Source: Pseudomonadota bacterium (GTDB lineage: Bacteria; Pseudomonadota; Gammaproteobacteria; Burkholderiales; Burkholderiaceae_C). From it: DNA of 64,000 nt. Where the stretch lies: contig JAFEEF010000002.1 of assembly GCA_018241265.1 (NCBI GenBank), forward strand, positions 124,001 through 188,000, written 5' to 3'. The notes under the pieces are model-generated. The model ran no database searches and was not told the origin of the DNA. It saw only the letters and a program-made list of their open reading frames with translations. Of this stretch, positions 1 through 10,369 are shown one piece after another. Position 1 is the stretch's first letter, and each line of letters starts with the position of its first letter. The position numbers were made by a program, and so were the translations under genes.

Positions 1-156
1 AGCGTCGACTACGTCGCGCGCGAGGTCGTCAAGACCGAGGAAGTGGTCGACTACACGCCGAAGGAGAACGTCGCCGAGCGGCTCGCCAAGCGCTTCGGCG
101 CGTCGGTCGGCGCCGGCGCGATGGCCGCGCTGCGCGGCGCCGGTGCGGTGCACTGA
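1..156 (+). CDS. C-terminal end of a probable S49 signal peptide peptidase (SppA-like), cut by the window edge
   Basis: The reading frame is open from base 1 and stops at 154-156, giving the last 51 residues of a larger protein. It contains YVAREVVK, DYTPKEN and ERLAKRFGASVG, which resemble the C-terminus of S49-family peptidases (SppA/protease IV type) in Burkholderiales. Those membrane-associated serine proteases degrade cleaved signal peptides. The catalytic residues lie outside the window, so the call rests only on the tail. It precedes kup on the same strand with about 110 bases between them, in which I see no clear feature. Confidence 0.5.
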   Translation, partial: SVDYVAREVVKTEEVVDYTPKENVAERLAKRFGASVGAGAMAALRGAGAVH

Positions 157-265
157 CGATCGTCGACCGCATGTAAAGAATCGTTGACGGGGTACGCGAC
201 CGGCTTTGTCGGCGTGAAATCGCGGCAGTCGCGTGTGGGGTAGGGCACGCATTCCGGCGCAGACC

Positions 266-2152
266 ATGAAACAAGACCACGACGGACACCGTCACAACCT
301 CGCTGCGCTGACGCTCGGCGCGATCGGCGTCGTCTACGGCGACATCGGCACCAGCCCGCTCTACACGCTGCAGACGGTGTTCAGCCACGAGATCGGCATC
401 CCGTTGACGGCCGCCAACATCATCGGCGCCGTATCGACGATCTTCTGGGGCCTGATGTTCATCGTCACGTTCAAGTACGTGATCCTGATCCTGCGTGCCG
501 ACAACCGCGGCGAGGGCGGCATCATGGCGCTGACCGCGCTCGCGACCGATGCTGCCGGCACCTCCGCGCGCCGGCGTACCGTGCTGCTGCTGCTCGGCGT
601 GCTCGGTGCGGCGCTGTTCTATGGCGACGGCGTGATCACGCCGGCGATCTCGGTGCTCAGCGCGGTCGAAGGGCTGGAGGTCGCGGCGCCGCACCTGAAA
701 GAATTCGTCGTGCCGGTATCGCTCGCGATCCTGGTCGCGCTGTTCGTCGTGCAGCGCCGCGGCACCGGAACGATAGGCAAGTTCTTCGGGCCGATCATCT
801 GCGTCTGGTTCGCGACGCTGGCGGTGGTCGGCGTGGTGCAGATCGCGCAGCAGCCGGTGATCCTCGAGGCGCTCAATCCGCTGCATGCGCTGCGCTTCAT
901 GGCGGCGCAGGGCGGGCACCTGTTCGTCGCGATGGGCGCGATCGTGCTCGCGTTCACCGGCGCCGAGGCGCTCTATGCCGACATGGGTCACTTCGGCGCA
1001 CGGCCGATCCGCATCGCCTGGACCGCTTTCGTGCTGCCGGCGCTGGCGCTCAACTACATGGGTCAGGGGGCGCTGCTGATGCGCGACCCGGGAGCGTTCG
1101 ACAACCCCTTCTTCAAGCTCTTTCCGGCGAGCTGGACGCTCGCCGCGGTCGTGCTCGCGACCCTGGCCACCGTCATCGCATCGCAGGCCGTGATCTCCGG
1201 CGCCTATTCGATGACGCGCCAGGCGATGCAGCTCGGCTTCCTGCCGCGCCTGCACGTGATGCACACCTCCGACAAGGAGTCGGGCCAGATCTATCTGCCG
1301 GGCGTGAACCGCGTGCTGCTGATCGGCGTCCTGCTCGCCGTGCTCGGCTTCGGCAGCTCGACCGCGCTGGCATCGGCCTACGGCATCGCGGTGACGGTCA
1401 CGATGCTGATCACGTCGATCCTGACCTTCTTCGTCGTGCGCCAGGCGTGGCGCCATTCGCTGCCGCTGGCGATCGCCGCGACCGGCCTCTTCGTGGCGGT
1501 CGATGCGATGCTCGTCGCCTCGTGCTCGCTGAAGTTCTGGCAAGGCGGCTGGTTCCCGCTCGTGCTCGGCGCCGGCATCTTCGTCGTGATGGCGACCTGG
1601 AAGCGCGGCCGCGAGCTGCTGCTCGAGCACATCCGCCAGGACGATCCCGAGCTCGTGCCGTTCGTCACCGCGATCGCGGACGACGACGCGGCGCTGCGCG
1701 TCGGTCGCACGGCGGTCTATGCGACCGCGAGCACGGAGACCGTGCCGCAGGCGCTGATGCACAACCTGAAGCACAACCAGGTGCTGCACGAGCGCAACGT
1801 GATCCTGACCGTGGTGTTCCACAACGTGCCCTGGGTCGCGCGCGCACAGCGTCTCGAGGTGACGCCGCTGGCGCGCGGCTTCTGGAAGGTGATCGTCAAC
1901 TACGGCTTCAAGGACGAGCCTGACGTGCCGGCGGCGCTCGAGCAATGCGCCGGGCAAGGCCTGGCGGTCAACCTGTTCGAGACCTCGTACTTCCTCAGCC
2001 GCGAAACCGTCGTGCCGTCGCGCGGCGCCGGCATGGCGCACTGGCGCGAAGCCCTGTTCGCCGCGATGGCGCGCAATGCGAGCAGCGCCGTGGAGTTTCT
2101 CAAGCTGCCGAACAACGGCGTGATCGAACTGGGGACGCGGGTGCAGATCTAG
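266..2152 (+). CDS. kup: Low-affinity potassium transporter Kup
   Basis: A 628-residue inner-membrane K+/H+ symporter of the KUP/HAK/KT family. The N-terminus carries the family signature [10 protein letters not shown] at about residues 27-36, followed by a dozen hydrophobic segments and a soluble C-terminal domain of about 150 residues (from about 480). The length matches bacterial Kup (about 620-630). I chose the ATG at 266 because the family begins shortly before [15 protein letters not shown]; a GTG at 233 would add 11 unsupported residues. The stop codon overlaps the stop of the convergent dctM remnant in a shared CTAG. Function is confident from the family; regulation is not visible. 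Confidence 0.95.
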   Translation: MKQDHDGHRHNLAALTLGAIGVVYGDIGTSPLYTLQTVFSHEIGIPLTAANIIGAVSTIFWGLMFIVTFKYVILILRADNRGEGGIMALTALATDAAGTSARRRTVLLLLGVLGAALFYGDGVITPAISVLSAVEGLEVAAPHLKEFVVPVSLAILVALFVVQRRGTGTIGKFFGPIICVWFATLAVVGVVQIAQQPVILEALNPLHALRFMAAQGGHLFVAMGAIVLAFTGAEALYADMGHFGARPIRIAWTAFVLPALALNYMGQGALLMRDPGAFDNPFFKLFPASWTLAAVVLATLATVIASQAVISGAYSMTRQAMQLGFLPRLHVMHTSDKESGQIYLPGVNRVLLIGVLLAVLGFGSSTALASAYGIAVTVTMLITSILTFFVVRQAWRHSLPLAIAATGLFVAVDAMLVASCSLKFWQGGWFPLVLGAGIFVVMATWKRGRELLLEHIRQDDPELVPFVTAIADDDAALRVGRTAVYATASTETVPQALMHNLKHNQVLHERNVILTVVFHNVPWVARAQRLEVTPLARGFWKVIVNYGFKDEPDVPAALEQCAGQGLAVNLFETSYFLSRETVVPSRGAGMAHWREALFAAMARNASSAVEFLKLPNNGVIELGTRVQI

Positions 2153-2475
2153 GTCGGCACCAGCGCGATCGCCGGAAACGCGATCAGCACGACCAGCCGC
2201 ACGATGCCGGTCGCGACGAACGGCAGCACGCCCTTGAAGATGGTCGTGAAGCTGACGTCCTTCACGACGCTCTTGATGACGAAGACGTTCATGCCGACCG
2301 GCGGGTGGATCAGGCCGAGTTCGACCGTCATCACGATGATGATGCCGAACCAGATCGGGTCGAAGCCGAGGTGCGTGATGACCGGGAAGATGATCGGCAC
2401 GGTGAGGATGATCATCGCCATCGCGTCCATCAGGCAGCCGAGCACGAGGTACATCGCCATGATCAGCGCGAGCAC
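2149..2475 (-). pseudogene. Remnant of a TRAP transporter large permease (DctM), C-terminal part only
   Basis: The minus strand encodes about 105 residues matching the end of a TRAP large permease: a segment with YLVLGCLMDAMAMIILTVPI, the PIWFGIIIVM stretch and PPVGMNVFVIKSV near the end. An intact DctM has about 430 residues, so roughly the first three quarters are missing. Upstream the frame runs into antisense sequence of a LysR fragment, so the break near 2470-2480 is a deletion or rearrangement joint, not a start. No partner genes (small permease, binding protein) are nearby. It is a gene relic without expected function. Confidence 0.8.
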
Positions 2476-3240
2476 GCCGTGCTCTTCACGCGCGCCGGCC
2501 GCGGCGTCGAGCCGACGCCGAACGCCCATGTGCTGGCGCAGGCGACGCAGCAGGCGCTGCAACTCGTGCAGCGGGCGCTGCATGGCGTCGAACGCTTCGA
2601 TCCCGGCACCGCGCACCGCACCTTTCGCCTGCACATGAGCGACATCGGCGAGAGCGAGTTCCTGCCCGGCCTGATGCACGAGGTGCGGCGCAGTGCGCCG
2701 GGCGTGCGCATCGAGACGCGCCAGCTCGACTATGCGCAGGTCGAGAACGCGCTCGACACCGGCGCCGTCGATCTCGCGTTCGGCTACCTGCCGGGCGTGG
2801 AGCACACCGAGCAGGTGCGCCTGTTCACCGAGCGCTATGTGCTGATCGCGCGGGCCGACCATCCGCTGCTGACCGCGCGTCCGTCGCAGGCCCTGCTCGC
2901 GCGGCTCGACTACGTCGTCGTGCGCCACCGCACCGAAACCTTGCGGCTGCTCGATCGGCTCGTGCTGCACGATCGCATCCGGCTGTCGACGCCGCACTTC
3001 ATGGTGATCCCGGCGATCGTCCGCGAGACCGATCTCGCGGTGGTCCTGCCGCAGCGCATCGCGACCAAGTTCGCGCAGGCCGGCGGCCTGCGCATCGCAC
3101 AGCCGCGCTGGGGCGTGGCCGATTTCGGCATCGGGCTGCACTGGAGCCACCGGGCCGACAGCGACCCGGGCAACCGATGGCTGCGCGGCGTCGCGACCGG
3201 GCTGTTCCGCGAAGGGCCGCGCGGCATCGCCCCAAGGTAG
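2476..3240 (+). pseudogene. Remnant of a LysR-family regulator, effector-binding domain only
   Basis: About 254 residues are recognisable, beginning with VLFTRAGRGVEPTPNA, which in LysR regulators follows the helix-turn-helix. The effector-binding domain follows: MSDIGESEFLPGLM, the ALDTGAVDLAFGYLPG stretch and a C-terminus at 3240. The winged-helix DNA-binding domain (about 60 residues) is absent; upstream sequence in this frame is antisense to the dctM fragment. The style (DIGE..FLP.L, VDLAFGYLP) resembles NahR/NodD-like aromatic-pathway regulators. Without its HTH it cannot bind DNA normally, so I call it a truncated relic. Confidence 0.8.
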
Positions 3241-3308
3241 GGTTCGCGCGCGGCGCGGCGCGGTGTATCGTTCGCGCCCGTTCGTCACCCGACCCGAAGG
3301 GAAGCACC

Positions 3309-3587
3309 ATGGAAAGCGCCGTTCCGATCGTTGCCGTGCTCGCGCTGATCTGGGCGCTGGCGGAACTGGCACGCATCCATGCGCGGCTGGCCGGCACCGA
3401 GGTCAAGCTGGCGATACTGATGAATCACCTCGGTGTCGACCGGGAAGCCCTGCTCGAGCCGTCCGAGAAGGTCAAGACGCTCGCCCGCACGCCGGGCGCG
3501 ACGATCGAGGCGATCAAGGCCTACCGCGAGCAGACCGGACTCGGCCTGAAGGAAGCCAAGGCCGTGATCGATCGCCTGGCCGGATGA
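3309..3587 (+). CDS. Small membrane-anchored protein with ribosomal L7/L12 C-terminal-like domain
   Basis: A 92-residue protein starting at the ATG at 3309, eight bases after a GAAGGGAAG ribosome-binding stretch. Residues 5-22 are hydrophobic (VPIVAVLALIWALAEL) and could be an anchor. The C-terminal half reads EAIKAYREQTGLGLKEAKAVID, which matches the C-terminal fold of ribosomal protein L7/L12 (K.VR..TGLGLKEAK..V). Such short proteins are common and of unknown function; they are not ribosomal L7/L12, which is about 120 residues with a different N-terminus. It is separated by about 57 bases from the next gene. Confidence 0.75.
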   Translation: MESAVPIVAVLALIWALAELARIHARLAGTEVKLAILMNHLGVDREALLEPSEKVKTLARTPGATIEAIKAYREQTGLGLKEAKAVIDRLAG

Positions 3588-3644
3588 TGTCCGGGGCACC
3601 GGCCGCGACCGCGACGCGGCCGCCGCGCTGACGGTTCGCGCGCC

Positions 3645-4280
3645 ATGTCGTCGATCTACCTCGTGCGCCACGGCGACTACCGGCTCGAGCCGGTGGACGG
3701 CTCGGGCCGCAAGTTCGCCGACCGCGGGCTCAGCGCGCTCGGTCGCCGCCAGGCAGATGCGCTGCGCCGGCGCCTCGCCGCGAGTCCGCAGATCGCACCC
3801 ATCGTCCTCTACACCAGCACCTTGCCGCGCGCGCTTCAGACCGCCGAGATCATCGCGAGCGCCTACGGCCTGCAGGTGGTCGCCGAGCCCGATCTCGAGG
3901 AATGGCGCAGCGGCAACGACGACATGCCGCTCGCCGAGTTCATCGCCGAGTGGAGCCGCATGAGCGCGTTCGATCGCCGGTTCCGGCGCTTCCGGCCGGG
4001 CTGCGAGACCGGCATCGAGTTCGACGCCCGCGCCCGATCGGTCCTGCACCGCATCGTCACGCAGCATGCAGGCGACTGCGTGATGATCGTTGCGCACGGC
4101 GGGATCATGGAAGCGGCGTTTCGCTACTTCATCGGGCTCGGTGACGGCGGCTCGAGCCGAGCCTATCCGGCCTGTGGCCACACGTCGCTGACCCACTGGC
4201 GCCGCGATCCGGACAGCGACGAGTGGGTGCTCGAATTCCTCAACGATGGCCACCACCTCGACGGCCTCGCCGCCGCATGA
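3645..4280 (+). CDS. Histidine phosphatase family protein
   Basis: A 211-residue protein with the histidine phosphatase signature LVRHGDY at residues 6-12, where His9 would be the phospho-acceptor. An arginine-containing STLPRALQTAE follows at about 58-68, and the second catalytic histidine is in MIVAHGGIMEA at about 146-156. This layout fits SixA/CobC/phosphoglycerate-mutase-like phosphatases; the substrate cannot be read from sequence. Its stop codon overlaps the ATG of the next gene in ATGA, so the two are probably co-translated. Confidence 0.85.
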   Translation: MSSIYLVRHGDYRLEPVDGSGRKFADRGLSALGRRQADALRRRLAASPQIAPIVLYTSTLPRALQTAEIIASAYGLQVVAEPDLEEWRSGNDDMPLAEFIAEWSRMSAFDRRFRRFRPGCETGIEFDARARSVLHRIVTQHAGDCVMIVAHGGIMEAAFRYFIGLGDGGSSRAYPACGHTSLTHWRRDPDSDEWVLEFLNDGHHLDGLAAA

Positions 4281-4787
4281 ACCTCTGGCACGTCAGCGAG
4301 CAGGGCGGTATCGAGCGCTTCGAGCCGCGCCTGCCGCCGAGTCCGGACAGCGGGTTGGCCGAACCGGTCGTCTGGGCGATCGCCGAATCGCATCTCGGCA
4401 ACTACCTCGTGCCGCGCGATTGCCCGCGCGTCTGCCTGCGTGCCGGCCCGCGGACGACGCCGGAAGACCGGCAGCGCTTCCTCGGTGCATCGGCGGTCGA
4501 GTCGATCGTCTGCATCGAGGCCGATTGGCTCGAGCGCGTCGCACGCGCGGCGCTCTGGCTCTATCGGCTGCCCGACGACAGCTTCCGCTGCGTCGATGCC
4601 GGCGCGGGGTATCACGTGTCCGCGACGGCGGTCCAGTCGGTCGAGGTGCATTGCGTCGCGGCCCCGATCGAGACGATGCGGCGGCATCGCGTCGAGCTGC
4701 GCTGCATGGAAGAACTGACGGCCTATGCAGCGCGGGTCGCCGCATCGACCTTGACCTACTCGCTGATCCGCATGCGCAATGCGCAGC

Positions 4788-4798
<11 letters not shown>
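4277..4798 (+). CDS. DUF6886-like protein of unknown function
   Basis: A 173-residue soluble protein starting at the ATG that overlaps the upstream phosphatase stop by four bases. Features include [16 protein letters not shown] at the N-terminus, a central [13 protein letters not shown], a [13 protein letters not shown] and the tail [13 protein letters not shown]. From memory this pattern matches the uncharacterised DUF6886 family. No catalytic motif is known to me. Its last 11 bases overlap the convergent ureG end (4788-4798), so transcripts from both sides meet here. Family assignment is tentative. Confidence 0.6.
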
Positions 4799-5432
<634 letters not shown>

Positions 5433-5524
5433 GAGTCGGCTCGCAGGGTGAGGGGTCGGGCAGCGTCGCCGATTGTCCGCGCGGCACCGCTGCCGAACCG
5501 ACAGCAACCTTCGTGCCTCGCCGG

Positions 5525-6430
5525 TCAGGCCGCGATACCCACCGTCAAGGTCGCCGCATAGCCGGCCGTGACGCTGCCGGTGATCGCGCAGGTCTCGCTC
5601 GCCAGCGTGCCGTCGGCGACGTTGTCGCTGAACACGTTGTCGGTCGTGAAGCTGATCTTCGCGAAGTTCACCGCGCTCTTGCTGTAGGCCGTCGTCGCGT
5701 AGACCGCATTGCAGATGTCGTTCGGCAGCGCGATCTGCGCGGTGCGCAGCGCGTTGGTCGCGGCGGTCGCGCTGTTGGCGCTGCGGTAGATCTCGTAGTG
5801 GATGTGCGGCATGCGGCCCGAGTAGCAGGCCGGGAAGATGGTCGTGAAGCTCACCTGGCCGTTCGCATCCGTGACCTGCACGCCGCGCAGGTAGTTGAGG
5901 TCCGTCACCCCGTCGGAATAGAGCGAGTAGCGTCCGGCGCTGTCGCAATGCCAGAGATAGATCGCGTAGCCTTCGAGGCCGGCGCAGCTCGCGCTGGCGT
6001 TGACGAGCGTCAAGGTCACGGTGAGCGGTACGCCGGTCGCCGCGTCGCCGAGGCTCGCCGGGATGTTCGGCCGGACGTCGCTGCGCACGATGCCCGCCAG
6101 GGTCAGCACGTCGACCGTGCCGCTCGCGTTGCTGTTGCTGCCGTCGGCCGGATAGGGGCCGTTGGTCTCTTCGGGGATCACCGAGCAGGCGGCGCTGCTG
6201 CCGGTCGAGCCGGACGAGGTCGTCGTCGAGCCGCTGCTCGACGTGCCGCTGCTGGTCGATGTGCCGTCGTCGCTGCTGCCGCCTCCGCCGCAGCCCACGA
6301 GCGGCAAGGCCGCACTGCCGGCCAGCCAGAGCAGGGCGCGACGGCGCTGCAGCAGCGCGCCCACGTCGCGGGCGAGCCCGCCGTGGTGGTCGTGGTCGTG
6401 GTCGGGAGCGAGGGCCAGCAGATCGGGCAT
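5525..6430 (-). CDS. Secreted intradiol ring-cleavage dioxygenase-like lipoprotein
   Basis: A 301-residue protein. The N-terminus holds a His/Asp cluster ([10 protein letters not shown]), then [20 protein letters not shown]: twin arginines, a hydrophobic segment and a lipobox-like cysteine, so export as a lipoprotein (perhaps Tat-dependent) is likely. A Ser/Thr/Gly linker follows. The catalytic domain shows [23 protein letters not shown] and MPHIHYEIY, which match the Fe(III)-binding tyrosine and histidine regions of intradiol dioxygenases. The substrate is unknown; exported members of this family are not classical catechol dioxygenases. It lies between ureG and the two-component genes with a 112-base gap to the latter. 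Confidence 0.85.
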   Translation of the reverse strand: MPDLLALAPDHDHDHHGGLARDVGALLQRRRALLWLAGSAALPLVGCGGGGSSDDGTSTSSGTSSSGSTTTSSGSTGSSAACSVIPEETNGPYPADGSNSNASGTVDVLTLAGIVRSDVRPNIPASLGDAATGVPLTVTLTLVNASASCAGLEGYAIYLWHCDSAGRYSLYSDGVTDLNYLRGVQVTDANGQVSFTTIFPACYSGRMPHIHYEIYRSANSATAATNALRTAQIALPNDICNAVYATTAYSKSAVNFAKISFTTDNVFSDNVADGTLASETCAITGSVTAGYAATLTVGIAA

Positions 6431-6542
6431 GGTCGTGCGTATAGCCGATGACGACCGCGAGTCTGGCGAGACCATGTGTCGGCCCGATCGCCGATTTGTG
6501 TCGGCGCCGACATGCATGTAGCCGGCGCGACGCTGTGCGGCG

Positions 6543-7811
6543 TCAGGCGAGCGGCAGTTCGAGCGTCGCGCGCAGCCCGCCTTCGGGCCGGTTCGCCAGC
6601 GTCAGCGTGGCGCCGTTGCGCTCGGCCAGGTCGCGCGCGATGTAGAGCCCGAGCCCGGAGCCGGCGGTCTCGCGGCTGCGCGAGCCTTCGACGCGGTAGA
6701 ACGGCCGGAACACCGATTCGAGCTGACCGGCCGGGATGCCGGGGCCGTGATCGTCGACCCGCACTTGCACGCGCCCATCGCGCACATCGAGCGCGACATC
6801 GGCCGAGCCGCCATAGCGTAGCGCGTTGCCGATCAGGTTGGCCAGCACGCGCTCGAGCGCGGCCCCCTGGGCGATGACGATGGCCGCGGGCAGGGGGTCG
6901 GCGTCGGCGAGACGCACCGGCTCGCCGCGGTCGGCCAGATCGTCGACCGCCGCCTGCACCAGCGCACGCAGGTCGACGCGCTGGCGCGGCGCCTGCTCGT
7001 GCGCATTGCGCATCATCTCGAGCACGCTGGCGATCAGGCGGTCCATCTCGTGCACGTCGGCCACGCAGCGCGCGCCGGGCGGGCCGAGCTCTTCGAGCCG
7101 CAGGCGCAGCCGGGCGAGCGGCGTGCGCAGGTCATGCGAGATCGCGGCGAGCAGCAGGTTCTGCACTTCGAACTCGCCGCGCAATTGATCGGCCATCGCG
7201 TTGAAGACCGCGGCGGTGCGCTGCACTTCGAGCGTGCCGCGCTGCTCGTCGAGCGGCGCCGGCGCCGGTGCGCGCCGGCCGAGCGAGCCGGCGAGCGCGG
7301 CCGATGCCGCCGCCAATCGCGCCATCGGCAGCGCGAGCCAGCGTGCGCCGAACCAGGCGGCGATGCCGATCACGAGCCAGCGCACCGCATAGTCGATCCA
7401 CAGCGCGATGGCCGGCAGGCCGCGCGCCGGGCCCATGCCGCCGGGCTCGATCGGCGGCCGCATCGTGTCGAAGCCGGATTGCTGCGGACGCTCGCCCGCC
7501 GGCATCGGCGGCTCGCCCCCATGCGCATCGAGAGGTGGCGCGGTGGCACGCTCGCCCTGAGGTCCACCCGGCCCGCTGTGCGGCATCGCGCCGGGCCCGA
7601 TGCCCGGCAACGCGCCCGGCGGCAGTGCCGGCATGACCGGCGGCAACCCGAGGCCGCCGGGCGCCTCGGGCCAGTGCTCGAACGAACGCACGACGAAGAA
7701 CGCGCACAGGTGGCTGGCCACGAGCGCCGCCCACATCAGCAGCAGCAGCCGCTTGAAGAGCGTGTCCGACCACCAGTGCCGCTTGGCCGGCGTCGTGCTC
7801 GTGGTGGTCAT
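6543..7811 (-). CDS. EnvZ-like membrane sensor histidine kinase
   Basis: A 422-residue kinase. Two membrane segments (about 17-36 and 145-170) flank a periplasmic region unusually rich in proline and glycine (PPVMPALPPGALPG and onward). The cytoplasmic part has a HAMP-like stretch, the phospho-acceptor box AAISHDLRTPLARLR, the N box NLIGNALRYGG, the G1 box DHGPGIP and the G2 box GSGLGLYIARDLAERNG. The start overlaps the stop of the upstream response regulator gene by four bases, so they form a two-component pair. The signal is unknown. Confidence 0.92.
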   Translation of the reverse strand: MTTTSTTPAKRHWWSDTLFKRLLLLMWAALVASHLCAFFVVRSFEHWPEAPGGLGLPPVMPALPPGALPGIGPGAMPHSGPGGPQGERATAPPLDAHGGEPPMPAGERPQQSGFDTMRPPIEPGGMGPARGLPAIALWIDYAVRWLVIGIAAWFGARWLALPMARLAAASAALAGSLGRRAPAPAPLDEQRGTLEVQRTAAVFNAMADQLRGEFEVQNLLLAAISHDLRTPLARLRLRLEELGPPGARCVADVHEMDRLIASVLEMMRNAHEQAPRQRVDLRALVQAAVDDLADRGEPVRLADADPLPAAIVIAQGAALERVLANLIGNALRYGGSADVALDVRDGRVQVRVDDHGPGIPAGQLESVFRPFYRVEGSRSRETAGSGLGLYIARDLAERNGATLTLANRPEGGLRATLELPLA

Positions 7812-8518
7812 GCGGCAGTCGGTTCGGCGTCGAACACGTAGCCTTCGCCGCGCACCGTGCGGATCAGCGCCTGCTGCTGCGGCGAGTCGCCGAGCTTGCC
7901 GCGCAGCCGCGAGACCGCGAGGTCGATCGCGCGGTCGGTGATGTCGACGCCCGGCGCGCGCGACAGGTCGAGCAGCCGGTCGCGGCTGAGCACGCGGCGC
8001 GGATGCTCGACGAACGCGCACAGCAACCGGTATTCGGCGTTCGACAGCGCGACCTGCACGTCGTCCGGCGAGGTGAGCTGGCGTGCCAGCCGGTCGAAGG
8101 TCCAGCCGTTGAAGCGCAGCAGCACCTCGGGCGGCATCGGCGCCTCGGCCTGGCCCTGGCTGCGGCGCAGCACGGCGTTGATGCGCGCGACGAGCTCGCG
8201 CGGCTCGAAGGGCTTGGGCAGGTAGTCGTCGGCGCCGACCTCCAGGCCGATGACGCGGCTGGTCGGATCGCCCTGCGCGGTGAGCATGATGACCGGCAGC
8301 GCCGGCACGCTGCTGCGCACCCAGCGGCACAGGTCGAGCCCGTTCGCATCGGGCAGCATCAGGTCGAGCAGCAGCACGTCGTAGCCACCGACCGGCAGCA
8401 GGCGCTTGAGGCTCGCGCCGTCCGCGACCGCGGTGACGCGCATGCCGTAGCGTTGCAGGTAGTCGGAGACGAGGGCGCGCAGGTCGAAGTCGTCGTCGAC
8501 GAGGAGGGCGTGCGTCAT
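7808..8518 (-). CDS. OmpR-family response regulator
   Basis: A 236-residue regulator with an N-terminal receiver (acidic VDDDFD, phospho-acceptor Asp in LLLDLMLPDANG, TAQGD and KPF motifs) and a C-terminal winged-helix DNA-binding domain ending RTVRGEGYVFD. It is the cognate partner of the overlapping kinase gene downstream. The pair is embedded between ureF and ureG; a role in urease or nitrogen control is possible but only suggested by position. Confidence 0.95.
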   Translation of the reverse strand: MTHALLVDDDFDLRALVSDYLQRYGMRVTAVADGASLKRLLPVGGYDVLLLDLMLPDANGLDLCRWVRSSVPALPVIMLTAQGDPTSRVIGLEVGADDYLPKPFEPRELVARINAVLRRSQGQAEAPMPPEVLLRFNGWTFDRLARQLTSPDDVQVALSNAEYRLLCAFVEHPRRVLSRDRLLDLSRAPGVDITDRAIDLAVSRLRGKLGDSPQQQALIRTVRGEGYVFDAEPTAA

Positions 8519-8572
8519 GGGCGCGATGATGCCTGACCGGCGTGCGGCCGGCGGCGCCGGGCTTTCGCGCCG

Positions 8573-9274
8573 CTACGAGCGGAACAGCCGCGAATACTGG
8601 GTTTCGTGGCGCGACGACAGGATCGCGAGCATCGGCATGTAGGCTTGGCGATCGGCCGCGTCGAGCACGATCGCATGCGCGACCGCAGCCGGTATCTCGG
8701 CGACGAGGGCCGCGAGGATGCGCTGGCCGGCGCTCTGGCCGAGCGGCACCGCCTTCAGTGCGGCCTGCACCATGTTCTCGGCCCAGGCGAAGGCATGCGC
8801 CTGCAGCGCATCGGGCAGCGCGGCGCCCGATATCGCGAGCGCCAGCGCGAACGCGACCGGCCAGGTCGGGGGTGTCAGCGCCTGGAGCAACCCGGCCTGC
8901 GTGTCGTCGATGGCGGCGCGGCGCACCTTCATCCATTCGGCGAGCGAGCGGCCCATCTGCTCGCTCTGCAGCCGCAGCTCGCGCGTCTCGCGGGTCGCGA
9001 TCACCCAGTCGTTCAGCGCATGAAGCGTAGTCCCGTCGCGGTGCTGCCAGGCGTCCAGCGATGCGGCGACGATGGGCAGCTCGCTGCGCGCGAGGCCCAG
9101 GTGGAGCTGATCGACGAGCCAGCGGCGCGCAGCGTCCTCGCCGGTGACGACGCCGGCCTCGATCGCGGCTTCAAGACCCTCGGAATAGCTGAAGCCGCCG
9201 ACCGGCAGCGCCGGCGAGGCGAGCCACAGCAAGTGCAGCAGCGCGGACGACGGGCCGGGGATCTCGGCGCTCAC
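8573..9274 (-). CDS. ureF: Urease accessory protein UreF
   Basis: UreF (233 residues, all-helical) bridges UreD and UreG and controls GTPase use during nickel delivery. The N-terminal [21 protein letters not shown] is the family signature, with a helical body and a C-terminus ending [14 protein letters not shown], also typical. It overlaps ureE by four bases (ATGA), so the two are translationally coupled. About 54 bases separate it from the response regulator gene downstream. Confidence 0.96.
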   Translation of the reverse strand: MSAEIPGPSSALLHLLWLASPALPVGGFSYSEGLEAAIEAGVVTGEDAARRWLVDQLHLGLARSELPIVAASLDAWQHRDGTTLHALNDWVIATRETRELRLQSEQMGRSLAEWMKVRRAAIDDTQAGLLQALTPPTWPVAFALALAISGAALPDALQAHAFAWAENMVQAALKAVPLGQSAGQRILAALVAEIPAAVAHAIVLDAADRQAYMPMLAILSSRHETQYSRLFRS

Positions 9275-9888
9275 GCGCGCGGTCCGTGGTCGTGGTGATC
9301 GTGAGAGTGGCCGTGATGGTCGTGCTCGTGACCGTGATCGTGACCATGGTCGTGCGCGTGGCCATGGCCGTGGCCCTGCCCTTGGTCATGCCCGTGGTCA
9401 TGCCCGTGGCCATGCCCGTGGCCATGCGTCTGCGGCGCCGCATATGCACCGCCTTCCGGCTCGAACGGCGCATCGGCCTCTCGCACGATCAGGTGCATCT
9501 GCCGCAGCATTTCCGCCAGCACGTGGTCGGGCTCGAGCTTCAGGTGATCGGGCTGCAGCTCCAGCGCGACATGGCGATTGCCGAGGTGGTAGGCCGCGCG
9601 CAGCAGGTCGAACGGCGTGCCGTGCTCGCTGCAATGCGTGACCCGCAGCACCGGCTGCGGCTTGGCGACGACACGGATCAGCGAGCCGTCCTGCGCCACC
9701 AGCACGTCGCCGCCACGTACCACGCTGCCGCGCGGCAGGAAGACGCCGAGCGCGCGGCCCGTGCTGTCGACGGCATCGAAGCGGCTCTTCTGCCGCACGT
9801 CCCAGTCGAGCTCGACGTGGGGTGCGCGCTTCACGAGGACCGGCGCGAGCCCATGCCCGCGCGGCAGCAGTTTGTCGATCGTCAGCAT
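9271..9888 (-). CDS. ureE: Urease accessory nickel chaperone UreE with long histidine-rich tail
   Basis: UreE (205 residues) binds Ni(II) and supplies it to the UreDFG complex. The N-terminal peptide-binding domain is residues 1-75 and the metal-binding domain follows, with NRHVALEL. The last 50 or so residues are almost all His, Gly and Asp ([15 protein letters not shown] pattern) with well over twenty histidines. The coding DNA there (about 9290-9430) is a degenerate tandem repeat of gtggycatg-like units, prone to length variation. The first gene upstream is a SHOCT protein. ureC would be expected next but lies about 42 kb away. Confidence 0.95.
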   Translation of the reverse strand: MLTIDKLLPRGHGLAPVLVKRAPHVELDWDVRQKSRFDAVDSTGRALGVFLPRGSVVRGGDVLVAQDGSLIRVVAKPQPVLRVTHCSEHGTPFDLLRAAYHLGNRHVALELQPDHLKLEPDHVLAEMLRQMHLIVREADAPFEPEGGAYAAPQTHGHGHGHGHDHGHDQGQGHGHGHAHDHGHDHGHEHDHHGHSHDHHDHGPRA

Positions 9889-9906
9889 GTGGTGGCTCGT
9901 TCGGGT

Positions 9907-10197
9907 TCAGACGCGGCTGAGCAGCTCGGCCTTCTTCGCGAGGAATTCCTCGGTGCCGAGGATACCCTTGGCATGCAGGTCGGCGAGGCGTTCGATCGTC
10001 GCGAACACATCGCTGCCCGAAGACGCCGGCGCCGCACCGGCTTGCTGCGCAGCGGCGCTCCGCTGTCCATCGTCGGAGATCACGGGCAGGCTGGCGACGC
10101 CGATCAGGCCGTGCTGGCTCGTGAACGACAGCGATCCGCCGTACGACTGCTGCTGAGAGAAGCCGCCGATCTGGTGGTCGAGCGTGTATAGCCGCAT
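9907..10197 (-). CDS. SHOCT-domain small protein beside ureE
   Basis: A 96-residue protein whose C-terminal 30 residues (IERLADLHAKGILGTEEFLAKKAELLSRV pattern) form a SHOCT helical hairpin, a short oligomerisation module often found at protein C-termini. The N-terminal part (residues 1-60) is glycine- and serine-rich and unassigned. It ends 18 bases before ureE and probably shares its transcript. It marks the left edge of the conserved urease block; plus-strand foreign-looking DNA begins upstream of it. Confidence 0.8.
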   Translation of the reverse strand: MRLYTLDHQIGGFSQQQSYGGSLSFTSQHGLIGVASLPVISDDGQRSAAAQQAGAAPASSGSDVFATIERLADLHAKGILGTEEFLAKKAELLSRV

Positions 10198-10369
10198 CAG
10201 GTCGGAGTGATGACGCTGCCGGATTCGCGGCCCGAGGCGGAAGGATGCCGCGAGGGCGGCATCGTCCTCGACGCAGGCCCACGCATTCCTCGGCGCCGAA
10301 CACCGACGAGCGGGTTCCGTCGGAGTTCGTCAGAGCTGATCGAGGGGACTGGGCACGCCGCGTCCGCAG

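Noticed and set aside
6543-8936. A 797-residue kinase with a long N-terminal extension
   Set aside because: The extension is the shadow of the response regulator and ureF genes; the ATG at 7811 overlaps the regulator stop and gives a normal kinase.
9290-9430. CRISPR-like or satellite repeat
   Set aside because: The repeat is the coding sequence of the UreE histidine tail, without spacers.
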